Shown: in pieces, positions 11,093 through 24,135 of the stretch
Layout: every line of letters begins with the position of its first letter
Position numbering within the stretch: the first letter of the stretch is position 1
Assembly: GCF_001540865.1 (NCBI RefSeq)
Contig: NC_033633.1
Location: 4,689,747 to 4,753,746, forward strand
DNA length: 64,000 nt
Reading direction: 5' to 3'
Source of the DNA: Ananas comosus
Taxonomy: Eukaryota; Streptophyta; Magnoliopsida; Poales; Bromeliaceae
The notes under the pieces: generated by a model
Seen by the model: only the letters and a program-made list of their open reading frames with translations
What the model was told of the DNA's origin: nothing
Database searches by the model: none
Position numbers and translations under genes: made by a program

Positions 11093-12890
11093 GGATTTGC
11101 TTTGAAGCTTTCCATGTGGGCCAAGTATTAATGGACTCTCCATCGAGGGAGTAGTACCATTCAGAGGTATACCGGATAATTTTGTGGAAATGTCGTAGGT
11201 TAGCTAGCACCGTTAACTCCAGTATTTCAACGATGGCGCTTAAAATGTGCTAGGGTGCCTGATCAGGGGGTATACAACACCATAGAACATTTTGACGCAG
11301 AGATACCATGCAGGAAAAGTAAAATATATTCTGATAGATAAGGATGTCTTTTCCCTTTGGTGTTTGGGTTTGCCCCCGCTACCTGTCTCTTTAACTTGAG
11401 GAATAAGAATAGAATCAAATCAATGAATCTCTTTATTTTAGACAAAGGGTAGGGTCGCCTTTAGGAACAGTTGTTTTAGCCTGTTATTAATGACTTGGGG
11501 TGCGGGTGCTTCTGTCCGAGCTGGAGTCTTTGGTTGATGCGATATGATCCTCCAACTGCTCTGTACATTATCAGCAAACCCATAACCTTCTCCATTTTCT
11601 TATAGAGACTTCTAATATCTCGTATCTTTTTCATAACCTTCTTTTTTCAGGATGCGATTATAGCATCCTTGGTCTCCCTCCTGGAAGAATACAAACCTCT
11701 TTTCCTCCCGTGGATACAGATAGATACCAGGTAAGTCATTTTATTCCGGTGTGTTTTGCGAAGAGTTTATTTCTTTAGCTCTCGCCATTCTTTTTCTGCT
11801 GCCTTTTCTTGCAGCATAGCTCCTGGTAAGCATTTGTGAATTGTTTCTTCTTCGTAACAAGCCTCACTTGAGGGACACGCCCTATAACTCTCACAGTCCA
11901 TGATCTCCAAATTTTTAGATTTTTTTCTTTGTTTGTAGTTAAGAGTTTTGGGCTTCCTTCTGTTTTTCTCCCTTCATGGGATAGCTCGACTTCGCTTGCC
12001 ATTTTGGCTTCTCTAATCTATTCTTCTCTATTTTATTTCCTTTGCAGCCTTAAAGGCTTTTATATATCCACTTGTACGACAGGGTTCTCGTTATGTTTCC
12101 TCTCGAACGAGAAACTGCCACGGAAGGCTTTAAGTGGCATTTCTGAACTCTGGGGGGCCAGAACGGCGTAGGTGAGTTTTTTCCTCAAAACCTCAGGGGT
12201 GCATATCGGTATGGACCAAACATCAGGTTCCAGCGACAACCTAGTAAGTCTGGGTATTGTCGGACTTCTGTTCCTTGTTCATCTCTTGCGCTATCAAAGT
12301 ACGGCCCGAAGATTTCTTTGAATGCCTTTGTCATAGGGACACAGATTCTTGATACGGAACGTCAGCTATTGAAGATGACGCTTTAGCGCCATATCAAAGA
12401 TAGCGCGATGTTCCGTCACATTCAGTTTTGAAACCAGCCCTACCTTGTAGCTCATTCTCTTTGAAGCCTGATTAGGCCGTGATCCTCTCCCTCAACAGGG
12501 ACACGAGAGGCGTAAGATACATCCTCTCCTTCTTTATGGAGCGAGGAGGGATTGGGGATGACGGCTTCAGCCTTCCACGATTACGGAAGGCGGGGACCAC
12601 AGTCTTAACGATGTCAGTACTGTAGCAGCAAAAGGGGCATAGCAGAGCCCTAGCCTCTTCCGGGATAGGTGCGATTGGATCGTAGGACCGGAGCTCCAAA
12701 AGTGAGGATGATGCTGGCAGGGCAAACCTGACCCGTCGTTGATCGTCATCGAGCCGCAGCGGCAGTGTTTCCTTAGGTGCCATCTATTTCCTGCAGCGGA
12801 ATAACGCATATGTAGATTAAATATTTACCGTCCATTTCTATAGCATATCATCAGTCTCAAAGATGGAAGGAGAAGCCAAGTCCATCTGGG
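11093..12890. other. Unassigned block, organelle-like in style
   Basis: Composition changes at both borders. This 1.8-kb block has balanced base composition, no tandem arrays, and lacks the repeat words of its neighbours. A minus-strand frame of 103 codons (12472-12783) is the longest but matches nothing I recognise. It could be a nuclear copy of plant mitochondrial DNA or sequence brought in during gap filling. No organellar gene was identified. Confidence 0.3.
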
Positions 12891-12902
12891 CCGTGCCATT
12901 TT

Positions 12903-15250
12903 TGTCTGCCACCACTCGAATGAGCGTACCTTGGCACGGGGAATTTTTATCTTTTGGTTTCTCCCGTGGAGATAGGTTATTCATGATGTAGATTAAAGTA
13001 TGCTGTATGTATGGTTATCGGTTATTGCGAATCCTATGGCTTCAATAACGCAAGCGTCTATTTGTTAATCGCCAATAGATATTAGGGCACTATCCGATTA
13101 ACGAGAACCTCTGAAATGCTGAAGATAAACTGGAATTTGGACAAAGGAAATTATATTTATTTGCTCAATTACATGGCTTTAACCAAGGGCATACCCTCAG
13201 TGTCATGAATAGAGCATAAAGACAATATGTGGCGGATCGATTAGATTTTGCTGGCTCAGTTTACACGACATGGCGGTTCGAGTGATTTAGGGTTGCTCAG
13301 TTTAACGACGATTTCGGATCGAAGGTTTGCCGGTTTTGTTCACAGGTTTATGGTATTGGGTATATGGGATTTATGGTCATGAACTTAGATAATGCGTTCA
13401 TGGGTTATTGCTTCATGGAACTTATGGTTCATGGGTTTATGGTCATCGGGTTTATGGTTCATGAACTTGGTAGTATGCGTTTTATGGTTCATGGATTATG
13501 GTTCAATGGTGTTTATGGTTTATGGGACTTATGGTTCATGGTTTATGGCGATTCATGAACTTGGTGTATGGTTTGTGGTTTATGATCCTGATCGTCATTG
13601 AGTTTCATGGTTTTATGGACTTATGGTTTCATGGGTTTATGGTTCGATGAACTGGTCGTATGGTTTGTGGTTTATGATCCGATGGTCATGAACTGATTTG
13701 ATTCATGAACTGATTCATAGTTCGTTTGGATTTGTTGTGTATGCGTATGTTTCACACAGGACTTTGGGTGTATGGTTTGGTCCATGATTTTTTTTTGGTT
13801 CAAAGTTCATGCGACATTGGTTAGGTTATTGGGACTTGGATATGCGGTTAAATGTGTATGGCGTTCATGAGGTAAATGTATATTAGGTTTATGTATATGG
13901 GTTTATAGGTTAATGTTTTTAATGAGTTTTTGGATAATGGGCTATAGAATAAGTGGGCCCAAATGGGTTTTGGACTGCGGGCCATTTGTAAATTGGGCTG
14001 CGGCTTTGGACTGGCCTAGATTTTAATTTGATTGGGTTAATTAGCTTATGGGTTTAGATATTGGGCTAGTTTAATTTGGATTAGGTTATAGGATTGGGTT
14101 AAGGTTAACGGTTAATGATTTTGAGTGATGGTTAGGTTACGGCGTTTGATTAGTATTGGGTTAAATGGCGTTTAGAGTTCAAGTGTTGTTTAATACGGAT
14201 GGGTTGAGTACATGACTTAAGGCTCCATATGATCGGGCTAGATTCAGTGCTCTCGAGGTTTTATTTAAAAAAAAAATGTTTTGCATCAATTAAGACTTTC
14301 ATATACATTTTCTTCCAAATTCTGGATTTGAATAAAAAATTAATTTCAAGTTTAATTTGAAGTGTCTAATGGATTTTGTCAAGCTCTCTCTCTCTTTTAG
14401 AGTGATCTCTCTTTTTGTGATATTTTGCAAAGAGCACCATACGATGTTCATCTCTGCATTCCATCAGCAGCGTTTTGAGTTAGCACGTCGACGACGAAGT
14501 ATTTTGTCGAATGATGGTCGGTAAATGAGAGCATCGCTCTCTTTATGATCGCCACCGAGCAATTAGCGGCCATTTTAGGAACTTGTTGAGAGAGAGCACC
14601 GCTCTCTCTCTCGGATTCGTCGTCGGAGTCGGTTGGCGGACTTGACATTCATTGAGACGAGAGCACGCTTCTCTCTTTCAATTTCGCCGTCGAGCACTTG
14701 GCGGCGATCTAAACTTCATTTGAGAGAGAGACGCTCTCTCTCTCAGGTTCGCCGTCGAGTGTGTGTGGGCGGACTCCGGGTACATCGAGCACTTCGGCGG
14801 CGGAACCGTGTTGAGGGAGAGCACCGCTCTCTCTTCAGGTTCGCCGTCGACGCTGGATTGGTGCACGGGCGGACTCCGGGTACATCGAGCCACTTGAGCG
14901 GGCGGAAACCATTTGAGAGGAGAGCAACCTTGCTCTCTCTCTTCAACGGTTCGCGTCGAGCGGATTGTTGGTGGCGATCCGGGTAATCGAGCACTTGAGC
15001 GGGCGGAACCTTGTTTGAGAGGGAGAAGCACCGCTCCTCTTTCAGAGGTTCGCGTCGAGCGGCGTTGGTGGGCGGACTCCGGCCAGCATCAAGCTTTGGC
15101 CCGGGCGAGAAAAATCCGATTTAAGAGGAGAGCACCGCTCCTCTCATCTCAGGATCGGCCGCTTGAGCAGCTGGCTGGGGCCTTTGTTGATATGACGGGC
15201 TTCCGCTGGGGCTGGACCTGACAGTGGAAGCCGCCGGATCTGAGACCGCG
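12903..15250. repeat. Array-rich repeat block, copy 2 (indel-ridden)
   Basis: It follows the first block from TTTGTCTGCCACCAC through the GC-rich minisatellite and on to GACCTGACAGTGGA, but lacks the counterpart of about 8230-8990. Differences from copy 1 are mostly single-base insertions and deletions, often an extra C or G, rather than substitutions. That is the error pattern of unpolished long reads, so the second copy may be a gap-fill artefact or an alternative haplotype. Confidence 0.8.
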
Positions 15251-16560
15251 ACGGAGAGGGCCGTGACGGCGACACGCTCACTGCCACAGCGGTGAGGGCC
15301 ACGACAGACGGCACAGTAGCATCGACGGCGCTGAACGGCCTTCGAGGTGGAGCGACGCGGATCAGAGGGAACTCCTCGGTTCGAGCCATCAAAGTCGACG
15401 ACGGCGCAGGGCGTCGACGGATCGGCGAGATCTACGAGCAAGTCATGGGCGCCACCGGGCTCGGCCATGGGCACGAAGAATTCGGCCGCGGGTTAGGCGG
15501 GCTTCGGGGAATCGGCCGCGAGGTTGGCGCAGGCTTCGAGAGGAGGACCGGCCGCGGGTGGCGCGGCTTCGAGAGGACCGGCCGCGGGTGGCGCGGCTTC
15601 GGGTGACGGCGACTTCGACGAAGCCTCTGCGTGGCTTCGGGCGGACCTGCCTCGCGTGGTGCGGCTTCGAAAGTATCGGCCGCGGGTGGCGCGGCTTCAG
15701 GCAGATCGGCCGCGGGTAGCGCGGCTTCGAGTCAAGGACGGCAACGGGCCTTCGAGCGGCTAAGGCCGGAGCGGCTTCGAGCGACTGAGGGCGGCGAGCT
15801 CGGTGGAGCGGCTGAGCGGAAGGGTTTAGCGCGGCCGGCTCGACGGTGATGAGGGAGCTTTGAGCGACCTCGTGCGGCTTCGATCGATGGGGGCCGCGCA
15901 AGAGGGGGTCTACGCCGGCGACGGGGAACCGCAGTGGAGGAGGCGCGCGGCGGGGGAACGCGCGCACCCCGCGAGGAGCTTCCAGATGGAAACTCGAGTG
16001 GGTCAAGGGTGACGCAGCTTCGAGCGGCTTCGAACGGCGCGGTGCCGCTTCACAGCGGCGGCATCGATGGGGCGGCATCGAGTTCACCTACAGAGAGAGC
16101 GAGAAAGATGATAGAGAGAGAGGTTTGATTGTGGCGTTAATGGAGAAGAGAAAAGATTTTTTTTTTCTTTTTACCTTTCTCTTTTTTTCTTTCGTAGGCA
16201 GGGATGGGATTTTTTTTAAGAATGGGTTTGAAGGTTCAAAAAGCTCTCTGTTTGATTTTTTTCGAAAGGTATTTATGGGGTGGTTGTAACCAACCTGAGG
16301 GAGACGTGCGCATGGATGTGCGGGAGGTTATGGGATCGTGGGCGGTTAGGGGATCGTGGGATGATGGAATCGTGGGTGATCGTGATGGGATTGTGGGATG
16401 ATGGGTGGTTACGATGAGATTGTAGAATGATGGGTGATTACGATGAGATTATGGGAATATTGCGAATTAATCCTTTCTCTTTACTCATATTACACTTTAG
16501 TCAAAATAATAAAATATTATATGATTAAAGTGGAGCATTTTGTAAATATATGAAAGGGAA
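15250..16560. repeat. GC-rich tandem DNA, then unassigned AT-rich DNA
   Basis: 15540-15740 repeats units with GGCCGCGGGTGGCGCGGCTT. Several long frames on both strands follow from this periodic composition. From 16130 on, the sequence turns AT-rich with imperfect repeats (GATGGGTGGTTACGATGAGA). No gene is supported. Confidence 0.6.
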
Positions 16561-16569
16561 TGGACTAAT

Positions 16570-19500
16570 ATGCTATTTTTGTACCCGTTCGCACCTACGG
16601 GAACGTCCCACTTTCCGCGTTCAAAATTTGAACTTAAATTTTTATCCATGCACCTAGTGCATGGATCATCTCATAAACCATCTTTTTTTTTTATTTCTTT
16701 CTCCCCCCCCCTTTTTTTTTTCTTTTTTCTCTTTTATTCCTCTCTCTTTTTTTATGCTTCAACAACTACTTAGAGTTTCTCCACGAAAAACCCTAACTCT
16801 AAGCCTCTCTCTTCCTCAATCGAGCCCCCTGCCGCCTCTTCTCTGCTGGGGGGTTGTGTCGCGTGCTTCCCGGTCGCAGGCGAGGGTGCTCCGGCCAGCC
16901 GAGTGCTACCAGCACTACCACCACTTTCCTCTTCCTCACCCCCTACCAACACCTCCCTCTCCTTCACTATCGAGGTCAGGCCAGAGAGCCCCTCCATGCG
17001 ACCCCTCTCTAGCACCATCCCCACACCTCGAGCGAGCCTCCCCCACCGGCCGAGCCGCACCAGGGCGCCACCGTCGCCGTCGATCGGAGCCACCGCTCCC
17101 CTCCTCGTGACCCTGGAGGAGCCCCGCGGCCACCCCGCGGCTGCTCGAGCTCCGCCATGGTCGGAGAAGATGGCTCGAGCTCCCCTCAACTCGTGCGGGC
17201 TCGGTTTCTCCCCGCATTGCCACCGCCGCCTTCCGCCGCTGGCCAGCGGGAGCACCGATCCCCACTCGTCGGCCGGAGCCGAGTGCCGCCGGTGCCCCCG
17301 TCGCCGGAGGCCCCTGCCGGCCGGACTCAAGCTAAGCGCCATACCACCTTGTGCGTCTAGGGCATCACTGCAAGCCGCCGCCGCTGCCTTCTGTCGTCTG
17401 CCGACGCCCACCATGACCTCCCCACACCCTCCTCTAGCCGGCTAGCCCGTCGTCTGGCCGCCGCCAGCCGCCCAGTGCCTTACCTTGCTCCGGTAAGGTT
17501 ATTTACTGCTTTTTGCACCTCGTTTTGGGTTCTGGTCGCCTTTCCGGCGATCCGAAGACACCCCGTTAATTTTGGAAGTGAGCACGATGATCTTCGATCG
17601 TGCTGAACATCGTGCTCACCTCCGTTGGGGTCAGTGATGCCCCCCGATTTGCGTGATAGACGCGATTAAGTTGGTGAGCGCGCTGTTTCGCTGAAGTACG
17701 CATCGCTCGTGCGCTTGCCACAGTGGCCGGCGTGCTCCGAAGTGTGAGCACGGCCTCCAGCATGCCGAGACCTGTCAGCAGGTATCTCGGCTTGGCTGAA
17801 AGATCCTCGGTTTGTGTTGTCGGGCAATAACCTCGGAAATCATATGAAATAATGTGATTTTAGGTAATCGGGAGGGTTTTTCCACAATTGCACTTTTTGT
17901 GGTCGCTGTTGGCAGTATGTGCGGACAGTGGGTGACCTCTGGACTGATTGTCCAAGGCCCCAGGCCTTTTCGGAGATCGAAAATAGATTTCTTGTGCGTT
18001 CGTCGGCAAAATCCGCGGACGAAACGTGTTTTCGGTTCGGAATTATTCCGACGGTGCCTCGTGATAAATTGTTATATCGTTGAGCCTTGTTGGCTAGTCA
18101 CCCACATCGTTTTGAGGGTTCGGAAACGACGAGTGAGCGACGGTGGGTTCCAGTGTCAAATTTGACACTTCCGGGAACCCGGATCGGAATGATTATCCGG
18201 TGATAATTGTTTCAATGTGAGGCGGTGTTTTTGCTGCCATGTCACACGAATATATATGTTTCGTGGCAGTGGGTGACTCGTAGCACTAGTCGGTGAGTTT
18301 CGAGACAGTTCGTGGGTCCCGGCAGAGTCCCGGTGCGGTTTTCGGAACTTCCGACATGTTCAGCAATCGGTTTGGGAAACCAATTCCCGTGGGTTTACAA
18401 GTGGGCTTGTTAGTTTAGTGTTTCTCATTTGTGGGTAAGATACTAACCTGGTGGACCCTCCGTAGGTCCGGTTAACAATCTTCACAGTCGGGAGACAGGC
18501 ACGTTATTCGTACATGTAGGTACTTTGATCCGAAGTCGGTACAGTGGTGCACGCTCGGTGATATCCTCTTACCTTTGTTCTTATTATTGCATATATATAT
18601 TGAGCCTTGCACCTATGTTGTTTCCATTGTACTCTACTCAGTTGTTTCCATGCTTAGTATCATGAGTAGGAGTAGAGTAGTTTATCTATATGTGTACCTG
18701 TGACCTAGTTGGTCGATTCTCGTACTTCATATCAGCGACCTAGATAGTCGGTTCTCGTACTTCGTATCAGTGACCTGGTTGGTCGGTTCTCATACTTCAT
18801 ATCGGTGACCTGATTGGTCGATTCTTGTACTTCGTATCAGTGACCTTGTTGGTCGGTTGGACTATATGATGACCTATACGGTCGGTATACCCTGAGGGGT
18901 AGGATTATCGGCTAGTGGCTGACGGTTAGTTCTGGATTATACCAATGCATGACGTGACGTCCTTGTAATCTATTGTCGGTTCTTGTGCATATATATATAT
19001 TAGTTGACCTGAGTGGTCGGTACTTGTATACCTTCGGAAAGATGTTGTGTTGTTCTATCCTAGTTGACCTAAGTGGTCGGTACTTGTGTTCTTTACAGTT
19101 CGATGACCTATACGGTCGGTATGCCCTGAGGAGTTGGATTGTTGGCTAGTTGCCGACGGTTGGCTATTGAGCATTTAGCATCGATCGCCACTGCTCGTAC
19201 GCATTTCACGAACACTAGTGGTCTAATCCACCGCAAGAGTGTGTTCTTTTCCGGAAAAGTGGTTCGGTGTGTCAGCCCGTGAGCCCAAGAGGGATTATAT
19301 GGTATCAAACCCAAGAGCTTATGCTGGGTCATGGGCCTAAGGTGTTGCGTACCAATATGGCTTGATTCTATTTAGAGCAGTTGTGGCATGGGCCTGAGGT
19401 GTTGCAGATCAATATAGCTGTTCCAGATTGGATACTTTGGACTCGTTGTCCATTGATGCATATATATAATAGTGGTAGTTGTTCTTTCATATTCCTATAT

Positions 19501-20204
19501 ATTATTGTTTACCCTTGCATCATTGCTACTATAGTTACGATATCCAAGTATGCATTTTGTTCCATTTTACAGTAGCGGTAGTTACATGTTTTATTACTGT
19601 TCCATTTCCTTCGGACATTATAGCTACTGTAGTTGTGTTATCTACCTATAACTTTGTTGATGTCTTTCTGTCGATGAGTACTCCTCACCTTCGTTGGTTT
19701 ACAGTACTCACTGGAAGGGGGAGACATGTTTACATGTTCTCACCCCCCAACCATTTTTCAGGTATTGCAGACGGTAAAGGTTGAGACGAGATGTGAGACA
19801 CGTTCGTAGTGGTTGATAGAGCTTCCGATCCGGTTTGTTTGGTTTAGTTGCTACCCTATTTATTTCTGATGATATGACTTAGATATATTGGTTCAGTTGG
19901 TTTTCGTTTACTTGGATAAATGTGATTTTGATAAATGAATTAAAGAACTTATGGCTTTCTTTGAAATGAAAACGATTTTCTATCCCTCGTAGTAGTGTGT
20001 TTTAAAGAAAAAGGATTTTCGTGTGGGAAACAGGTTTCAAAAGGTTTTCTCGTGGTTTTCATAAATTAGTATTTCAAAATAAGTTTCCGGGTAGGAAACA
20101 TTTTAAATTAATAGTTATGGATTTCTAAATAAACTCTGAACGTGAATCTGTTGCAGAATGGTGTATGAATGTATGAATGTTGAATGTTTGTATATTTAGC
20201 AATA

Positions 20205-20209
<5 letters not shown>
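16570..20209 (+). mobile_element. Long LTR, family X copy B (3' truncated)
   Basis: It is collinear with 805-5978 and 58366-60915 in opposite orientation. It begins with a pyrimidine-rich, GC-rich leader (16640-17450). The spacer around 18480-18550 shares ACTTTGATCCGAAGTCGGT with copy A. An internal array at 18700-18870 has 42-43-bp units with GACCTGGTTGGTCGGTTCT. The 3' end is cut by the (TA)n tract at 20210. No coding domain is seen. Confidence 0.6.
18700..18875. repeat. About 42-bp array with GACC...GGTC dyads
   Basis: Four units each carry GACCTNNTTGGTCGG and TCGTACTTCNTATCAG. The GACC/GGTC half-sites form an inverted repeat in every unit. Related isolated units occur at 19005-19120. Confidence 0.8.

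Positions 20210-20290
<81 letters not shown>
20205..20290. repeat. (TA)n microsatellite
   Basis: About 40 TA units at the junction between family X copy B and the next MITE fragment. Confidence 0.95.
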
Positions 20291-20292
<2 letters not shown>

Positions 20293-20515
20293 CTAGATAG
20301 AATTAAGCTCCTACGCTTTTAAAAGTACTAAGATATATATAGATATATAGATATATAGATAGAATTGAGACTCCTATGCTTTTAAAAGTACTAAGTTATT
20401 GGTGCTTGTAGATATTTAGCCATTGGATTAAGAGATATGCGGTTAGGATGATGTGGGCCCCTTAGGGTTGAATGGGTGGTTGGTTGAATAGTATAATCTA
20501 ATGGTTGAAAATGAT
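20291..20515. mobile_element. MITE fragment, family M2
   Basis: It shares TAGCCATTGGAT, CTTAGGGTTGA and CTAATGGTTGAAAATGATC with the full element at 61511-61756. The fragment meets the truncated gypsy coding region at about 20515. Confidence 0.6.
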
Positions 20516-23500
20516 CCGAGAACCCACGACCCTGAGAACGCTGAGGACCTCGCACCTCAGCACCTCAGCACCGCAGAGCTACCGACAGAAGGACAGGGCA
20601 TCTACGCCGCGTCAGGGTGAGCGGCGACAGCAGGCTCCGAGTGGCAGGGTCTATGCAGCCCAGGTGGAGGACTCTACAGCGGCCGACCGAGTGGTGGCAG
20701 GTATTATTTTGATTTTCGGCATTAGAGCTCTTACCCTTGTTGATACCGGAGCATCTCATTCTTTTATTAGCCGAGCATTCGCATTATTGCATGGTCTAGA
20801 GTTAGGAGCCTTGTCTCAGGCATGAGAGGTGCAGATCCCAGACCATGTTTTACAGGTTGCGGAGTGTTGTTGGTCGTGTCCAGTGCAATTGGATTTGTGG
20901 ATCATGCCCGCAGACTTGTTGGTTTTAGGGCAGCTGCAGGACTTCGACGTCGTGCTCGTTATGGATTGGCTGGCGCGGTACTATGCTACTATTGATTGTA
21001 GAGCGAGGACAGTGACGTTCCGCTAGCCAGGCCAGGAGGAGTTCACTTTCAGAGGCTGCAGGAGCACACTATTTGCCACCTGGATATCTTCAGCGAGGGC
21101 TCGACAGATGCTGAATAGTGGATGTATTGCTTTTCTAGCGACGGTTGTGGAGTTGCCTACGGCGGCGCCGAGACTCGAGGATATCCCTGTAGTCCGCGAG
21201 TTTCCGGATGTGTTTCCCCCGGAGTTGTCTACGATGCCGCCGGAGAGGGAGAGAGAGTTTGTTATTGATGTAGTTCCTGGAACTGCACCAATCTCGAAGG
21301 CACTTTATCGGATGGCACCGTCAGAGCTGAAAGAGCTAAATGCGCAGCTTTAGGATCTTATGGATAAGGGGTATGTGAGACCCAGTGTGTCGCCTTGGGG
21401 AGCGCCGGTGTTATTTGTAAAGAAGAAGGATGGTTCGCTCAGGTTATGTGTAGATTACCGGGAGTTGAATAAAGTGACCATCAAGAACAAGTATCCACTG
21501 CCGCGCATTGATGATTTGTTTGATCAGTTGCAGGGATCCTTCGTCTTCTCGAAGATCGATCTCCAGTCAGGTTACCACCAATTGAGGGTAAGAGCCGTGG
21601 ATGTTCCCAAGACGGCTTTTCGGACTCGGTACGGGCATTATGAGTTCACAGTGACGCCTTTTGGATTGACAAATGCCCTTGCCGCATTTATGGATTTGAT
21701 GAGCAGAGTATTCAAGCCATTCTTGGACAGGTTTGTGGTAGTCTTCATTGACGATATCTTGATATACTCCCGGAGCGATGCTGAGTATGAGGAGCACTTG
21801 AGGACTGTGCTACAGCTTCTGCGAGAGAAGAAATTGTATGCCAAGTTAAAGAAGTGCGAGTTCTGTTTACGGAAGGTCGCTTTCTTGGGCCACGTGATAT
21901 CAGCAGAGGGAGTAGCAGTTGACCCGAAGAAGATTGATGCGGTTCGGGGTTGGCCTAGATCGACGACGGTGACAGAGGTGAGGAGTTTCCTTGGACTAGC
22001 AGGATATTACCGTCAGTTTGTGGAAGGCTTTGCGAAGCTTTCCACACCCCTTACCAGGTTGACTCGGAAGGGGATTCGGTTTATTTGGAGTGAGGACTGC
22101 CAGAGGAGCTTCGACGAGTTGAGACAGAGACTGATGACAGCTCCTATCCTTGCCCTTCCTGTGATGGGGAAAGGATTTGTGATCTATAGTGATGCATCGC
22201 ACAACGGACTGGGTTGTGTGCTGATGCAGCATGGTAGGGTGATTGCTTATGCTTCACGGCAGTTAAAGGATTATGAGAGGAATTACCCTACTCATGACTT
22301 GGAGCTTGCCGCAGTAGTCTTTTCTCTGAAATTATAGCGGTATTACTTGTACGGCGAGCACTGCGAGATTTTCACCGATCACAAAAGTCTCAAGTATCTG
22401 TTCACTCAAAGAGAGTTGAATTTGAGGCAACGCCGGTGGCTAGAGCTATTAAAGGATTATGACATTAGTATTCAGTATCATCCCGGTAGGGCGAATATAG
22501 TGGCAGATGCGTTGAGTAGGAGGGCAGCGCAGAGCTTGAGCTTATTGATCACTCAGCAGAGACCGCTACTTGAGGAGCTACAGCAGCTGAGACTTGAGGT
22601 GGTGTCCCCTAGGTCTATTGCAAGACTGATGTCTCTGGTCCTGCAGCCCACTCTGTTGGATAGGATCCGGGAGAAACAGAGTGGAGATCCGCATTTGTTG
22701 AGGATTCGAGAGCAGCTAGTTAGGGGACAGGCCGAGGATTTTGCTTTGGACAGTTAGGGAGTACTATGGTACAGGGACCGACTGTGTGTACCTGTGGATT
22801 CAGGGATCCGAGAGGATATTTTGAGAGAGGCTCATTATTCTCCTTATACGGTTCATCCAGGTGGAACCAAGATGTATAAGGACTTAAAGGCACAGTTTTG
22901 GTGGAATGGAATGAAGAAGGACATTGGCAGGTATGTGGCTCATTGTTTGACTTGCCAATAGGTAAAGGCCGAGCATCAGGTACCTGCTGGCAAGTTTCAG
23001 AGTCTGCCAGTGCCCGAGTGGAAATGGGAGCAGATCACAATGGATTTTGTCGTGGGGTTACCGAGAGCACAGAGTGGTTATGATGCGATTTGGGTGATAG
23101 TGGACAGACTGACCAAGTTTGCTCACTTCCTACCAGTTCAGACTACCTGGTCCAGAGAGAGGCTCGCACAGGTATACCTGGATGAGATTGTCAGGCTACA
23201 CGGCGTGCCGGTATCAATTGTATCCGACCGAGACCCGAGGTTTGTATCACATTTCTGGAGGAGTTTACAGACAGCTTTGGGGACTCAGTTACATTTCAGC
23301 ACGGCGTTCCACCCACAGACAGATGGTCAGTCTGAGAGGACCATTCAGACTCTAGAGGACATGCTGACGGCATGCGTCCTAGACTTTGGAAGAGGATGGT
23401 ATCGACATTTGAGACTCGCTGAGTTTGCGTACAACAACAGCTATCAAACGAGCATTCAGATGGCTCCGTTTGAAGCGTTGTATGGACGCAGATGTCGATT

Positions 23501-24088
23501 CCCTCTATTTTGGAGTGATGTGGGTGAGAAGAAGACTTTAGGGCCTGAGATCCTACTAGAGGCTGAGGAAAAGGTGAAGTTATCCGACGACACCTTTTGA
23601 CAGCCCAGAGCCGCCAGCGGAGCTACGCCGATACCAGGAGACGAGACTTAGAATTCCAGATTGGAGATCATGTATTTCTTAAAGTCTCGCCGTCCAGAGG
23701 GATTCGCCGATTTGGAGTCCGTGGAAAGCTCAATCCACGTTTCGTTGGCCCTTTTGAGGTATTGGAGCGAGTTGGACCAGTTGCTTACCGGATTGCTCTA
23801 CCACCCCGACTAGCTGGGATTCATGATGTGTTCCACGTCTCGGCGTTGAGGAGATATGTTTTTGATCCTTCTCACGTGATCGACTTCACTCCACTAGAGA
23901 TTGGCGAGGATCTGAGATACGAGGAGCGACCGGTGCGGATTCTTGCTCTCGAGACGAAAGAATTGCGCAACCGGGTCATCCCGTATGTAAAAGTGCAGTG
24001 GAGTAATCACGAGGAACGGGAGGCGACTTGGGAGCCAAAGACGGTGATGAGGGAGTCTTACCCCGACCTGTTCGTTGCCCTGTCTTGA
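20511..24088 (+). pseudogene. Decayed gypsy polyprotein (PR-RT-RH-IN-chromodomain)
   Basis: Protease carries DTGASHSF (about 20740). Reverse transcriptase (from 21360) carries [18 protein letters not shown] and the catalytic FIDDILIYS (about 21750). RNase H follows with [11 protein letters not shown] and TDHKSLKYL. Integrase has a zinc-finger HPGGTKMY...CLTC (about 22855-22955) and catalytic MDF, SDRD and QSERTI (23040-23340). A GPF module (about 23750) and a chromodomain ending VQWSNHEEREATWEP close the protein. In-frame stops lie at 20823, 21024, 21351, 22335, 22755 and 22959, and a frameshift at about 23590 moves the C-terminal part to another frame. All stops can be explained by C-to-T or G-to-A changes of CAG, CGA or TGG codons. 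Confidence 0.93.
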
Positions 24089-24135
24089 GGTATATTTTAA
24101 GTTTCGAGGACGAAACTTTTTGTAGTGGTGGAGAA

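Noticed and set aside
12472..12783. 103-codon minus-strand frame
   Set aside because: It has fairly natural composition, but no recognisable motif and an uncertain assembly context.
15443..16087. 214-codon minus-strand frame rich in Arg, Pro and Ser
   Set aside because: Produced by the GC-rich tandem units at 15540-15740; the + strand is equally open.
16770..17445. Frames of 214 (-) and 180 (+) codons
   Set aside because: Overlapping low-complexity GC-rich frames in the leader of family X copy B, with no domain.
18700..18875. CRISPR-like array of short repeats
   Set aside because: Units are contiguous, diverged tandem repeats in a plant LTR without unique spacers.
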